Shown in pieces: positions 42,059 to 50,153 of a stretch of 64,000 nt of DNA; positions within the stretch are counted from its first letter, which is position 1; each line of letters opens with the position of its first letter. The notes under the pieces were generated by a model that did no database searches, had not been told where the DNA came from, and saw nothing but the letters and a program-made list of their open reading frames with translations. The DNA comes from Rhizobium vallis (GTDB lineage Bacteria; Pseudomonadota; Alphaproteobacteria; Rhizobiales; Rhizobiaceae), in assembly GCF_003985155.1 (NCBI RefSeq), contig NZ_ML133699.1, forward strand, positions 83,256 to 147,255, read 5' to 3'. The position numbers and the translations under genes were made by a program.

Positions 42059-43309
42059 TCAGGCAACTCTCCGCGGTTGCCCTTGTGAGTATTCGTCCAC
42101 TAATCCGGAGAGGAGGTCAGCGGTGGCTGCTGATAATGTCCAGCCGAGATGCCCATGACCTGTGTTGTAGAACACACCAGGCTTACTGCCTTTTCGAACC
42201 TGCGGCATCATGTTTGGCATCATCGGCCGTAGTCCCGCCCAGGGAACGACGCGAGAGGTCGATGCGCTGGGGAATAGCATCCGCACCCAGTCAACCAACG
42301 GTTTCGTGCGATCAGACCGGATATCTCGATTGATACCGTTGAATTCGGCTGTTCCTGCTACCCTGAAGCGATCAGGCCCAAGTCGGCTGGTGACTATCTT
42401 GGCGCGGTCATCGAGCAGGCTGACCCAAGGCGCACCGTTCTGGCTCTCGGGATCGTCGAGATGAACGGTGATCGAGTATCCTTTTACCGGATAGACGTTT
42501 ACCCGGTCGCCCAACATGGACGCGAATTTGCGACTACCTACGCCAGCGCAGACAACAATTGCGTCGGCGTTTAGCGTGCGAACCTGGGTATCGGCTCCGC
42601 CGGTAGGCCTCCACGTCACAGTCACCTGGTTGCCTGCGACTACGTCCTGAACGTCCGCGTCAAACAGGAATTTGGCGCCCTGTCGAACGCAGGCCTCGGC
42701 CAGACCGCGAGTAAACTTGTGGATGTCGCCAGTCGAGTCCGACGGCGTGAAGAAGCCACCGAAGAAATCGCCCACGAGCGCGGGTTCGATGCTCTTGATC
42801 TCAGCGGGCGAAACGGCACGTCGGTCGAGGCCCCCGGCCTGCAGAAGTTCGTTGACCTTCTGCGCTCCATCGAAGCTCTTGCGGTCGTAGTAGACGTGTA
42901 GAATTCCGCGCTTTTCGAGATCGAAATCAATGCCTTCGCTCTCAGCCGTCGCAAACATATGCTTGCGCGCCTCGATGGCAAGTCTCGTGGTAGCGATCGT
43001 GTTGTCCTTGTACCCGGAGATGCTTCCGAGAAACTCACCCATCCAGGAGTATTTGTGCCAGCTTGGCGATGGATTCATCAGAAGCGGAGCGTCCTTTTTG
43101 AGCATCCACTTCATGCCCTTCACGACGGTCGACCAACTATTCCAGACCTCGGCGTTGCTCGCCGACAGCTGACCGCCGTTCGCGAAAGATGTTTCCATCG
43201 CCGGATAGCGATGTCGTTCAATGACGGTCACATCGTGACCGCGTTTCAGAAGGGCATACGCCGTCGTTACGCCGGTGATGCCGGCGCCCAAAACCACAAT
43301 ATGGGACAT
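42059..43309 (-). CDS. DadA-like D-amino acid dehydrogenase / glycine-oxidising flavoenzyme
   Basis: A 416-residue FAD enzyme of the DadA type. HIVVLGAGITGVTTAYALLK binds FAD at the N terminus, FANGGQLSASNAEVWNS follows as in DadA, and the C-terminal GVFYNTGHGHLGWTLS closes the cofactor site. The start ATG at 43,309 has GGAGAGA two bases before it and begins exactly at the FAD motif; the frame runs on upstream through a riboswitch but that part is not coding. A tandem glycine riboswitch in the leader argues that glycine, or a compound giving glycine, is the physiological substrate, with glyoxylate and ammonia as products. It is a single-gene unit with its own terminator. Confidence 0.88.
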   Translation of the reverse strand: MSHIVVLGAGITGVTTAYALLKRGHDVTVIERHRYPAMETSFANGGQLSASNAEVWNSWSTVVKGMKWMLKKDAPLLMNPSPSWHKYSWMGEFLGSISGYKDNTIATTRLAIEARKHMFATAESEGIDFDLEKRGILHVYYDRKSFDGAQKVNELLQAGGLDRRAVSPAEIKSIEPALVGDFFGGFFTPSDSTGDIHKFTRGLAEACVRQGAKFLFDADVQDVVAGNQVTVTWRPTGGADTQVRTLNADAIVVCAGVGSRKFASMLGDRVNVYPVKGYSITVHLDDPESQNGAPWVSLLDDRAKIVTSRLGPDRFRVAGTAEFNGINRDIRSDRTKPLVDWVRMLFPSASTSRVVPWAGLRPMMPNMMPQVRKGSKPGVFYNTGHGHLGWTLSAATADLLSGLVDEYSQGQPRRVA

Positions 43310-43349
43310 AATCTCTCCAACAGTAGGTGCGGGACCTTGCCAGTCCCTT

Positions 43350-43530
43350 GCCCCCAATCTGTCTCGGTACCTGAGAGCTTTTCCTTCGTGTCGAAGGTCC
43401 CCTTCGGTGGACGCGGCGAGGCCGTGTCTCTCTCCAGATTGTCCAAACCCTGCAGTCTTTTTGCCTGAGAGTTTCCTGGGGGGGTGCTCCGTCGGCGCGG
43501 CCCTCGTGGGGCCATCTCTCCTGCAAGGCT
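43350..43530 (-). ncRNA. Tandem glycine riboswitch
   Basis: Read on the minus strand. Aptamer 1 runs from about 43,529 (CCTTGCAGGAGAGA) to 43,449, with the conserved ACTCTCAGGCAAAAAGACTG. A short linker follows (about 43,448-43,441). Aptamer 2 runs from CTGGAGAGAGACAC to about 43,352 and contains GCTCTCAGGTACCGAGACAG. These are the two-aptamer gcvT-type motifs. A short hairpin (43,331-43,347, GGGAC/GTCCC arms) between aptamer 2 and the ribosome site may be the expression platform. In this class glycine binding usually switches expression on. Its target is the DadA-like gene. Confidence 0.93.
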
Positions 43531-43603
43531 TACGAACGCCTTTAGGGTAGGCATAGAAGTTTTGAAACGGCAATCCCCTTTCGAAATTTTTCAATCCAGC
43601 AAT

Positions 43604-43619
43604 TGGCACACTGCTTGCA
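43604..43619 (+). promoter_or_regulatory. Sigma-54 promoter of the hydroxyacid dehydrogenase/ribF operon
   Basis: TGGCACACTGCTTGCA, a full sigma-54 match on the plus strand, 33 bases before the chosen ATG. The predicted start near 43,630 leaves a short leader with AAGGGA six bases before that ATG. I see no clear copy of the TCTCA/TGAGA palindrome at the expected upstream position, which lies over the 5' end of the riboswitch. Confidence 0.88.
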
Positions 43620-43652
43620 AGTATCATCTCGATCACTCGTAAGGGAATGAAA

Positions 43653-44633
43653 ATGCGAGATTTTCTGGTTTACATCGAGAACAAGCATACCCCGGAGTCC
43701 CCTTACTTCGTCTCGAAAGAGGCTGTTTCCCGAGCGCTCGGCCCCAATGCACGTCGATCGGAAATCGTCATCCATCCTGAACAGGAGCCGGACCTGAATG
43801 TCCTGCGTTCGGCGTCCTATTTCGTTGGTTCTGGCTTCGATGTGCGACGCCTCCGGGAACATGGCCAGTCACTTCGCTTCGTGCACTGCACCAGCGCTGG
43901 CGTCGAGAAGTACATGCCGCTGGACTGGTTGCCTAACGGTGCTTTCCTTACCAACAGCAGTGGAGTGCATGCCGAGAAGGGCGGCGCGTTCGGCGCGATG
44001 ACTGTCATGATGCTGTGTGAAGGCGTTCCGCGTCATATTCGCAACCAACGCTTGCGTCGCTGGGACAATCAGCTTTCGGCGTGCCTTTCCAGCAAGACGG
44101 TCGTCGTTCTTGGATTTGGAGAGCTAGGCAGCGCGATTGCGTCACGGCTCCGGCCGTTTGGAGTGCGGATTGTTGGCGTTAGCCGGAGCGGGAGGCCGCA
44201 TCCAGACGCGAATGAGATGGTTGAGGTCGGTGACCTCCAATCCGTGCTCCCTATCGCAGACTGCTTGGTCGTCAGTTGTCCGCTAACTCCACAGACTTTC
44301 GGATTGATCGGCCGGAAGCAGATCGCTTCGATGAAATCGGGAGCATCCCTGTTCAACATTGCCCGCGGTCCCGTCGTCGACAATGCTGCGCTCTGCGCGG
44401 CGCTTGAGGCGGGACATCTGAGTGGCGCTGCGCTCGATGTATTCGATCCCGAGCCTCTGCCAGCCACAAGTCCTCTTTGGGATGTTCCAAACCTCATGAT
44501 CTTTCCGCACATCTCGTGCGATGACGCGGACGGCTACGTCGACCGCTGCCTGTCCATCTTTGCAGAGAATGTCGAACACGACTTGGCCGGACGCCCATTG
44601 CGAAACCGCGTGGACGGCAAGGCCGGATACTAA
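43653..44633 (+). CDS. D-2-hydroxyacid dehydrogenase (glyoxylate/hydroxypyruvate reductase-like)
   Basis: A 326-residue NAD(P)-dependent enzyme. GFGELGSAI is the nucleotide motif. The active-site Arg, Glu and His are in IARGPVVD, VFDPEPLP and IFPHIS. The GhrA-like reductases of this family reduce glyoxylate to glycolate or hydroxypyruvate to glycerate. The adjacent glycine-controlled DadA-like gene and the GlcG-like gene suggest glyoxylate handling. Two ATGs are possible: the first (43,647) touches the AAGGGA ribosome site, so the second (43,653) is better spaced. It is the first gene of a sigma-54 operon. Confidence 0.87.
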   Translation: MRDFLVYIENKHTPESPYFVSKEAVSRALGPNARRSEIVIHPEQEPDLNVLRSASYFVGSGFDVRRLREHGQSLRFVHCTSAGVEKYMPLDWLPNGAFLTNSSGVHAEKGGAFGAMTVMMLCEGVPRHIRNQRLRRWDNQLSACLSSKTVVVLGFGELGSAIASRLRPFGVRIVGVSRSGRPHPDANEMVEVGDLQSVLPIADCLVVSCPLTPQTFGLIGRKQIASMKSGASLFNIARGPVVDNAALCAALEAGHLSGAALDVFDPEPLPATSPLWDVPNLMIFPHISCDDADGYVDRCLSIFAENVEHDLAGRPLRNRVDGKAGY

Positions 44634-44653
44634 CCGAAACCAGGAGAAGATAC

Positions 44654-45076
44654 GTGTCTAAAGCCTACAATGAAACCGTCGCGCTTTCTCAGTCCGGAGC
44701 GCTTGCGGCTCTGCGTGCTGCCGTGGAGAAGGCTCAGGAAATGGGGGTGCCGCAATGCATCTTCATTGTTGACCCGAGTGGCGAAACGATCGCGAGCCTT
44801 CGGATGGACGGCGCGAAATACCTCAGCATGCATACTGCTCGTGCGAAAGCGCGAACAGCCGCATCGATCCGAAACGCGACTGGATCGATGACACCTGAGT
44901 TCGCTGTCGCTGCAGGAATTGCTTCCAACGGTGGGGTTACCAATCTTCCGGGTGGGCTTCCCATACGCTTCGGCGGCAAGCTCGCGGGAGCCATCGGTGT
45001 GGGTTCGGGAACAGGCGACCAAGACATCGAGGTTGGCCGCGCAGCACTGGCCGCGATCGAGGCCGACCCGATCTGA
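44654..45076 (+). CDS. GlcG/HbpS-family protein
   Basis: A 140-residue protein of the heme-binding/GlcG family. It has FIVDPSGETIASLRMDGA near residues 37-54, ARAKARTAASI in the middle and the glycine-rich IRFGGKLAGAIGVGSGTGDQ towards the end. GlcG occurs in glycolate-utilisation operons but its biochemical role is not settled; relatives bind heme or cobalamin-like ligands. The start is GTG with AGGAGA upstream. Its position behind a glyoxylate-reductase-like gene supports a link to two-carbon acids. Confidence 0.83.
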   Translation: MSKAYNETVALSQSGALAALRAAVEKAQEMGVPQCIFIVDPSGETIASLRMDGAKYLSMHTARAKARTAASIRNATGSMTPEFAVAAGIASNGGVTNLPGGLPIRFGGKLAGAIGVGSGTGDQDIEVGRAALAAIEADPI

Positions 45077-45098
45077 TGGATCAGCGCTGGAGCAAGCC

Positions 45099-46001
45099 AT
45101 GACCAATCTTGGGGATCTCGAGATTTTTGCAAAAGTCGCATCGACGGGCAGCATGTCAGTCGCGGGGCGCGCATTGGGCTACTCGCCTGCCGTGGTCTCG
45201 AAGCGAATAATGCGTCTTGAGAACCGCTTGGGTACGAGGTTACTCCAGCGAACCACCCGACAGGTTTCAATGACAGAGGCAGGCCTAGGCTTCTATCAGC
45301 GAATCCTGAGGGTTTTGGAAGGATTGCAGGAGGCCGAGGGCTTCATATCCGGCCAAGTCGACCTCGCGCAGGGGACGTTGAAGGTGTCGGCTCCCACATC
45401 TTTTGGCCGCCTGCACATCGCTCCACATATGGCTGCCTTCCTCAACCGATACCCATCCATCTCTCTGAACCTGATCCTGACCGACGAGTTCAGCGATCTC
45501 GTCGGCGAAGGTTTCGACATGGCCGTGCGCATTGGCGAGCTTACTGACTCCACACTGGTCGCAAAGCGGCTGGCACCTGTCCGACGTATCCTCTGCGCAT
45601 CGCCGAAATACGTCGCGAACAGTGGCGAACCAGCAGCGTTCGAAGATTTGGATGGTCACTGCTGTCTTCCCACGCACAACGGTGAGCCTTGGCGGATGGC
45701 GAGCGATAGCGGCAAGGTTATCCACCGACCCAGCGCAAGCTTGGCGACCAATTCCAGCGAAGTGGTCAGGGCCGCGGTGCTGTCTGGAATTGGGATTGCT
45801 CTACGATCTACCTGGGAAGTTGGTGCGGATATTCGATCCGGCAAGCTTGTGCAGGTACTGCCCGAGTATGAAGGGGCTGGCGACATTTCCATAGCAGCGG
45901 TCTATCCCAGCAGGCAGTTCCTGCCTGTGAAGGTCCGCATATTCATCGACTACCTAGCTGAGATTTTTGGCGAGGCGCCATACTGGGAGAACGGGCCATG
46001 A
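45099..46001 (+). CDS. LysR-family regulator 1
   Basis: A 300-residue regulator. Its winged helix fills residues 5-62 (DLEIFAKVASTGSMSVAGRA, then SPAVVSKRIMRLENRLG), followed by a substrate-binding domain (LKVSAPTSFGRLHIAP). The pattern is that of the CrgA/AaeR-like LysR group. The ATG follows GGAG and lies 22 bases after the GlcG-like stop; the gene ends with a four-base overlap (ATGA) with ribF. A regulator inside a metabolic operon is unusual and suggests feedback through the same sigma-54 transcript. Confidence 0.88.
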   Translation: MTNLGDLEIFAKVASTGSMSVAGRALGYSPAVVSKRIMRLENRLGTRLLQRTTRQVSMTEAGLGFYQRILRVLEGLQEAEGFISGQVDLAQGTLKVSAPTSFGRLHIAPHMAAFLNRYPSISLNLILTDEFSDLVGEGFDMAVRIGELTDSTLVAKRLAPVRRILCASPKYVANSGEPAAFEDLDGHCCLPTHNGEPWRMASDSGKVIHRPSASLATNSSEVVRAAVLSGIGIALRSTWEVGADIRSGKLVQVLPEYEGAGDISIAAVYPSRQFLPVKVRIFIDYLAEIFGEAPYWENGP

Positions 46002-47032
46002 CCAACAGGGAAATTGTCGCCGAACGTCGCGTCTCGTCGTTGAACAGGCTGACTGGAAACGTCATCGCCTTGGGCAACTTTGACGGAGTTCATCGTGGTC
46101 ACCAGGCATTGCTCCAAGCGGCGCATGACCTGGCCATCGACATGCGACTTCAATATTACGTCGCCTGCTTCTCACCGCATCCAAAACATATTCTGCAGCC
46201 ATCGGAAGGCTTTTTCGAGCTCAGTTCCCTTCCGCAGAAGGAAGAGCACTTCCAGCAGCTGGGCGCCGCCGGGACGCTCGCGCTCCCGTTCGATGCTGCG
46301 GTCTCGCGAATGTCTCCGAGAGAGTTCTGCGACTGGCTGTGGGAGACGACGAAACCTCGGGCGATCACAGTCGGCTGCGACTTCCACTTTGGCAACCGAC
46401 GGGCGGGTGGGCCAGCCTATCTGCGTGACTACGGCCAAAGAGCCGGAACGCTTGTGAAGCTGATCGATCCCTCTCGTGACAGAGAGGGGGAGGCCTTCAC
46501 TTCGGAACAAGCTAGAACTGCCCTGTCGTTGGGAGACATTGACCGCGCTTCTGATCTATTGGGCTACCGCTATCGTGTTGAAGCGAAGGTCATCCACGGT
46601 GCCAAGCTTGGACGGACACTCGGATTTCCGACAGCCAACATGGAACTAGCTCGCGGCAGCAAGCTGTGCGCCGGGATCTATGCCGTGAAGTTCAAAGACG
46701 GCGCTGGGCGAGAGCATGACGGAGTCGCGAGCTTCGGTAGGCGCCCGACAGTGACAGCTGACGGACTGTCGTTGCTCGAGACTTATGTGTTCAGCTATTC
46801 GGGAGACCTATACGGACAGACTTGTACCGTGACCTTCGTAAAGTACCTGAGGCCGGAGCTGAAATTCGACGGCCTTCCAGCACTTGTCGCTCAGATGAAG
46901 CGTGATGAAGCCGACGCACGGGTGGCGCTCGCTAAAGCATCCCTCAACGTCAGTGGCGAACACTGTGTCGCTCATCCTCTTGGCGCTTCCGGTGCAGGGA
47001 TCTCCTACTTGTCGAGTGGGGAGACTAGATGA
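45998..47032 (+). CDS. ribF: RibF: riboflavin kinase / FAD synthetase
   Basis: A 344-residue bifunctional enzyme. The N-terminal nucleotidyltransferase has IALGNFDGVHRGHQALL and FSPHP, then VGCDFHFG. The C-terminal riboflavin kinase has GRTLGFPTANMEL and GVASFGRRPTV. It turns riboflavin into FMN and FAD in the cytoplasm. Housekeeping ribF normally lies near ileS/lspA, whereas this one sits between two LysR genes in a catabolic operon. I read it as an accessory copy that pairs with the accessory ribBA. Both ends overlap neighbouring genes by four bases. Confidence 0.92.
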   Translation: MTNREIVAERRVSSLNRLTGNVIALGNFDGVHRGHQALLQAAHDLAIDMRLQYYVACFSPHPKHILQPSEGFFELSSLPQKEEHFQQLGAAGTLALPFDAAVSRMSPREFCDWLWETTKPRAITVGCDFHFGNRRAGGPAYLRDYGQRAGTLVKLIDPSRDREGEAFTSEQARTALSLGDIDRASDLLGYRYRVEAKVIHGAKLGRTLGFPTANMELARGSKLCAGIYAVKFKDGAGREHDGVASFGRRPTVTADGLSLLETYVFSYSGDLYGQTCTVTFVKYLRPELKFDGLPALVAQMKRDEADARVALAKASLNVSGEHCVAHPLGASGAGISYLSSGETR

Positions 47033-47931
47033 AGTATCATCAGATCGAGGCGTTCTATCAGGTGATGCTCACTGGAAGCATCTCAAAGGCTGCCACGAAC
47101 CTCGGTCGGACACAGCCTGCCGTCAGCATGACGATCGCGACGCTCGAGGATCAGCTGGGAACCGTTCTTTTTGACAGGCGCGCGGGACGCATCACGCCCC
47201 GTGCTGAGGCACAGGTGCTCTTCGAGCAGGTGAGTTCGGTGATGCAGCAGCTCGGCGATATCCGGTATCGCTTCGGCCGATTGGGATCCATCGCTGTCCC
47301 GCGGATATCCATCATTTCGTCCAGCAACGTCGGCATGTATCTGATCCCATCCGCCATTTCGGAAATTGCATCGACGGATCAGGAATTCCGGCTGATGACC
47401 GGGTCGGCGGCGACGATCGTTTCCGAGATGGACAACCAGCGCCACGATCTGGCGGTCACCGACGAAGGCACATCGGAGATTCCCACTGACTCGCGTCTCT
47501 TTGAGACCGAGACATTCCAGGTGCCAGCGTTCGCCATCTATCCCAGGGGGCTCCTGAGTGCGGGCGGGTCAACGCTGAAGACGGAAGACCTGATCGGGCA
47601 CCAGATATGCACTCTGTATGAAGGCAACCTGGCTGCAAAGGAGATACGGGAAAAGCTCCGACCTCCACGTGTCGAGTTCTCCAGCTATTTTCCGATGGCT
47701 TGCTATGCGGCCACGACGGGGAGCGTCGCTGTCGTCGACTTCATAACGTGGACGGCAATGCAGAGGCTTACCTCCGGCACGCTTCACGTCGAGGGTAGGG
47801 CGATATCCGACGTCTCGCCGACACACTACTACCTTCTCCGACCAAAATTCCGTCCCCGTTCCAAGGTTTCAGACCACTGCCACGGTCAGATCAGGAAGCT
47901 GCTACGGGATCACGAAGCACTCGCGCATTGA
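47029..47931 (+). CDS. LysR-family regulator 2
   Basis: A 300-residue regulator. The first 60 residues are the winged helix (YHQIEAFYQVMLTGSISKAA, TQPAVSMTIATLEDQLG), and a ligand domain follows with SSNVGMYLIPSAI. The HTH resembles the OccR/NocR/octopine-type LysR branch, whose members respond to amino acids and opines; this is only a family resemblance. The start overlaps the ribF stop (ATGA). It ends 30 bases before the SDR gene. Confidence 0.87.
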   Translation: MKYHQIEAFYQVMLTGSISKAATNLGRTQPAVSMTIATLEDQLGTVLFDRRAGRITPRAEAQVLFEQVSSVMQQLGDIRYRFGRLGSIAVPRISIISSSNVGMYLIPSAISEIASTDQEFRLMTGSAATIVSEMDNQRHDLAVTDEGTSEIPTDSRLFETETFQVPAFAIYPRGLLSAGGSTLKTEDLIGHQICTLYEGNLAAKEIREKLRPPRVEFSSYFPMACYAATTGSVAVVDFITWTAMQRLTSGTLHVEGRAISDVSPTHYYLLRPKFRPRSKVSDHCHGQIRKLLRDHEALAH

Positions 47932-47960
47932 AACTGCACAGCAGAAATTAGGAGGATTCC

Positions 47961-48710
47961 GTGTCTGATTTGAAGGGAAAGACCGCGATCGTAACGGGAG
48001 CGTCGTCTGGCATCGGAAGGGCGACGGCTGTTGCGCTGGCGGCGCGAGGCGCCCGTGTGGCCCTCATCGGCCGACGAAAAGAGGCCCTAGATAGTGTCGC
48101 TTCCGAGATTGGCGGTGCGGCCATTGGGTTCGTCGCCGACGTCGGAAAGGAAGAGGAGGCGACGCTTGCGGTTCGGGGCGCTTGGGATGCGTTGGGCGGA
48201 GTTGACTATCTGGTCCATGCGGCAGGCATCATAACGCCCGCAAGGCTCGAGGCTCTAACGGCGAGCCTGTGGAGACAACACATCGATGTCAACCTGAACG
48301 GGGCTTTCTATATCATGCGCGAATGCGCTCTCCGGATGCGAGAGAGAGGTAGTGGTAGCATCGCAGCCATCGCGTCCGACCTGTCGTTCAAGGGATTGGA
48401 ATACTATGCGCACTATTGCGCGTCCAAAGCCGGACTGGCGGGCCTGACGAAGGCAATGGCGCTTGAACTGGCTCCTATTGTTCGCGTCAACTCCGTCTGC
48501 CCCGGCCCGGTCGATACTCCAATGATGGAGTCGGAACTAAAATGGTTCGGCGGGACGGATGACGTACGCCAGGGAGCTGTCTCGCAGGTTCCACTTAAAA
48601 GGTTCGCCTCGCCGGAGGAAATTGCCAAATTCGCGGTGTTTGTGGCAGTCGATGCGACTTTCGCAACTGGCGCGATGCTCAGTGTTGATGGCGGGACCAC
48701 CGCGCGATAG
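47961..48710 (+). CDS. Short-chain dehydrogenase/reductase
   Basis: A 249-residue classical SDR. TGASSGIGRATAVAL binds NAD(P), a catalytic Ser lies in IAAIASDLSF, and Tyr/Lys are in HYCASKAGLAGL. VDGGTTAR closes the protein. GTG start with a strong AGGAGG seven bases upstream. It ends the sigma-54 operon, right before a good terminator, and would oxidise an alcohol or reduce a ketone intermediate. The GMC gene in the partner operon is broken, so this enzyme could partly replace it; that is speculation. Confidence 0.87.
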   Translation: MSDLKGKTAIVTGASSGIGRATAVALAARGARVALIGRRKEALDSVASEIGGAAIGFVADVGKEEEATLAVRGAWDALGGVDYLVHAAGIITPARLEALTASLWRQHIDVNLNGAFYIMRECALRMRERGSGSIAAIASDLSFKGLEYYAHYCASKAGLAGLTKAMALELAPIVRVNSVCPGPVDTPMMESELKWFGGTDDVRQGAVSQVPLKRFASPEEIAKFAVFVAVDATFATGAMLSVDGGTTAR

Positions 48711-48738
48711 ATCCAGCCCACATGCGCGCGCTTTCGCA

Positions 48739-48786
48739 GGCCCCAACGCCTTCCGTGCCAACGGCGGGTGTTGGGGCTTTCTTTTT
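48739..48786 (+). terminator. Rho-independent terminator after the SDR gene
   Basis: GCCCCAAC (48,740-48,747) pairs with GTTGGGGC (48,770-48,777); inner bases GCC/GGC extend the stem. TTTCTTTTT follows directly. It closes the operon that begins at 43,604. Confidence 0.85.
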
Positions 48787-48986
48787 CGCACCGAGGGACA
48801 TTTCTCATCGATGCACGCGCCCATAAGTCAATCTTATAAGGTCATCAGAACTTCGATTTTGCGACGTCGATCGGTTTGGCCGACTATCGGTTGGCAATCA
48901 GGTGATTGCCGCTCCGCCGGAGGAACTCGCACAATTCGCGTGCGCGGTCAGGCGAGCGAAATCCCGCCTTTCGAAGGAATGCAGCC

Positions 48987-50153
48987 ATGCGCGTTACAAA
49001 CATCCGGGCATACCGGATCCCAACGGGCGGTGTTCGCCCGGTGCTCGTTGAAGTCACGACGGACGAAGGTATCACGGGCTGGGGCGAAGCAGCTGTAGCC
49101 TACGGTCTGGGCGCCCGCGCTGCCGCTGGCGCCATCGCCGACTACTCGCCGCGCGTCATCGGCCAGGATCCGCGCTATCCGCGACAAGTCTATCACGAAA
49201 TCTATGACAACTCCTTCTGGACGAAGGGCGGCGGCGCCATCGCCTTCGCGGCGGTCAGCGCCATCGATCAAGCTCTCTGGGACATCAAGGGTAAAGCATT
49301 GGGCGTTCCAGTCTACGAACTGCTCGGCGGAAAGTTTGCTGACCAGGCCCAGGTATACGCCAACGGTTGGAACTATCACTGCAACGACGCCGTCGAGTGG
49401 GCAAAGGCGGCGGAACGGCCTCTGAAGGATGGCTACAAGATCCTCAAGAGCTACCCCTTCGCTACGCAGCAGCCCGGGCGAACGCTCACTCACGTCCAGC
49501 GGCGCATGCTTTCACCGGAAGAACTCACGAGAGCAATCGACCGGATCAAGCTTCTCAAGGAAGTAGTTGGTGATCAGGCAGAACTCATGATCGACCTCTC
49601 GGGCGGCATCAACAATGACCAGCTGTTCCGGGTGCTCGACCTCTGTGAGGAACTCAACGTCATGTGGGTCGAAGAGCCACTCGACGCGTTCAATATCACA
49701 GGACTGAAGAATCTTGCGGGACGCTACAAGTTCCCGATCGCTGCTGGTGAGCGTGTCTATACACGAAACGGCTTCCGCAACCTTCTTGAAACGGGCGCGA
49801 TTGATGTCGTTATGCCGGACGTTGGGAATTGCGGCGGCGTCTTCGAACTTGTTCAGATTGCTGCGATGGCGGAAGCCTACAACGCACGCGTTTCACCCCA
49901 CAACTGCGCCTCCACACTCTGCACCGCGGCATCGCTCCAGGTATGGGCAGCGTGCGCAAACGCAATGCCATTGGAAATCTATCCCTACCTGCCAGAATCC
50001 ACCGGTTATGTTCAGGTTCTGAAGAACGCTCCAGAAAATCGTATCCGCAATGGCTACCTCGAAGTCAGCACCGATCCGGGTCTGGGCGCCGAGGTTGATG
50101 CCGAGCGGCTTCAAAACTACTGCGTCTTCGACTACAAGCAGGAAGCTGCTTGA
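48987..50153 (+). CDS. Enolase-superfamily (MR/MLE) enzyme
   Basis: A 388-residue enzyme. The capping domain covers residues 1-120. Lysines at about 151 and 154 (GYKILKSYPF) form the catalytic region; metal ligands are D203 (MIDLSGG), E229/230 (WVEEP) and E255 (AAGER). A late histidine is in VSPHNC (H305). It is distinct from the two other enolase-superfamily genes in this window. AAGGAA precedes the ATG; an upstream in-frame ATG lacks a ribosome site. It stands alone between a terminator and a gene-poor stretch, with no transporter or regulator attached, so its acid-sugar or amino-acid substrate is open. Confidence 0.85.
   Translation: MRVTNIRAYRIPTGGVRPVLVEVTTDEGITGWGEAAVAYGLGARAAAGAIADYSPRVIGQDPRYPRQVYHEIYDNSFWTKGGGAIAFAAVSAIDQALWDIKGKALGVPVYELLGGKFADQAQVYANGWNYHCNDAVEWAKAAERPLKDGYKILKSYPFATQQPGRTLTHVQRRMLSPEELTRAIDRIKLLKEVVGDQAELMIDLSGGINNDQLFRVLDLCEELNVMWVEEPLDAFNITGLKNLAGRYKFPIAAGERVYTRNGFRNLLETGAIDVVMPDVGNCGGVFELVQIAAMAEAYNARVSPHNCASTLCTAASLQVWAACANAMPLEIYPYLPESTGYVQVLKNAPENRIRNGYLEVSTDPGLGAEVDAERLQNYCVFDYKQEAA

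Noticed and set aside
43369..43386. TCTC-N6-TGAGA pattern on the plus strand resembling the activator palindrome
   Set aside because: These bases are the conserved core of riboswitch aptamer 2, and the spacing differs from the two good palindromes.
43310..43636. The DadA-like frame stays open for about 330 bases upstream of the chosen start
   Set aside because: This stretch is the glycine riboswitch. The FAD motif begins exactly at the ATG at 43,309, which has its own ribosome site.
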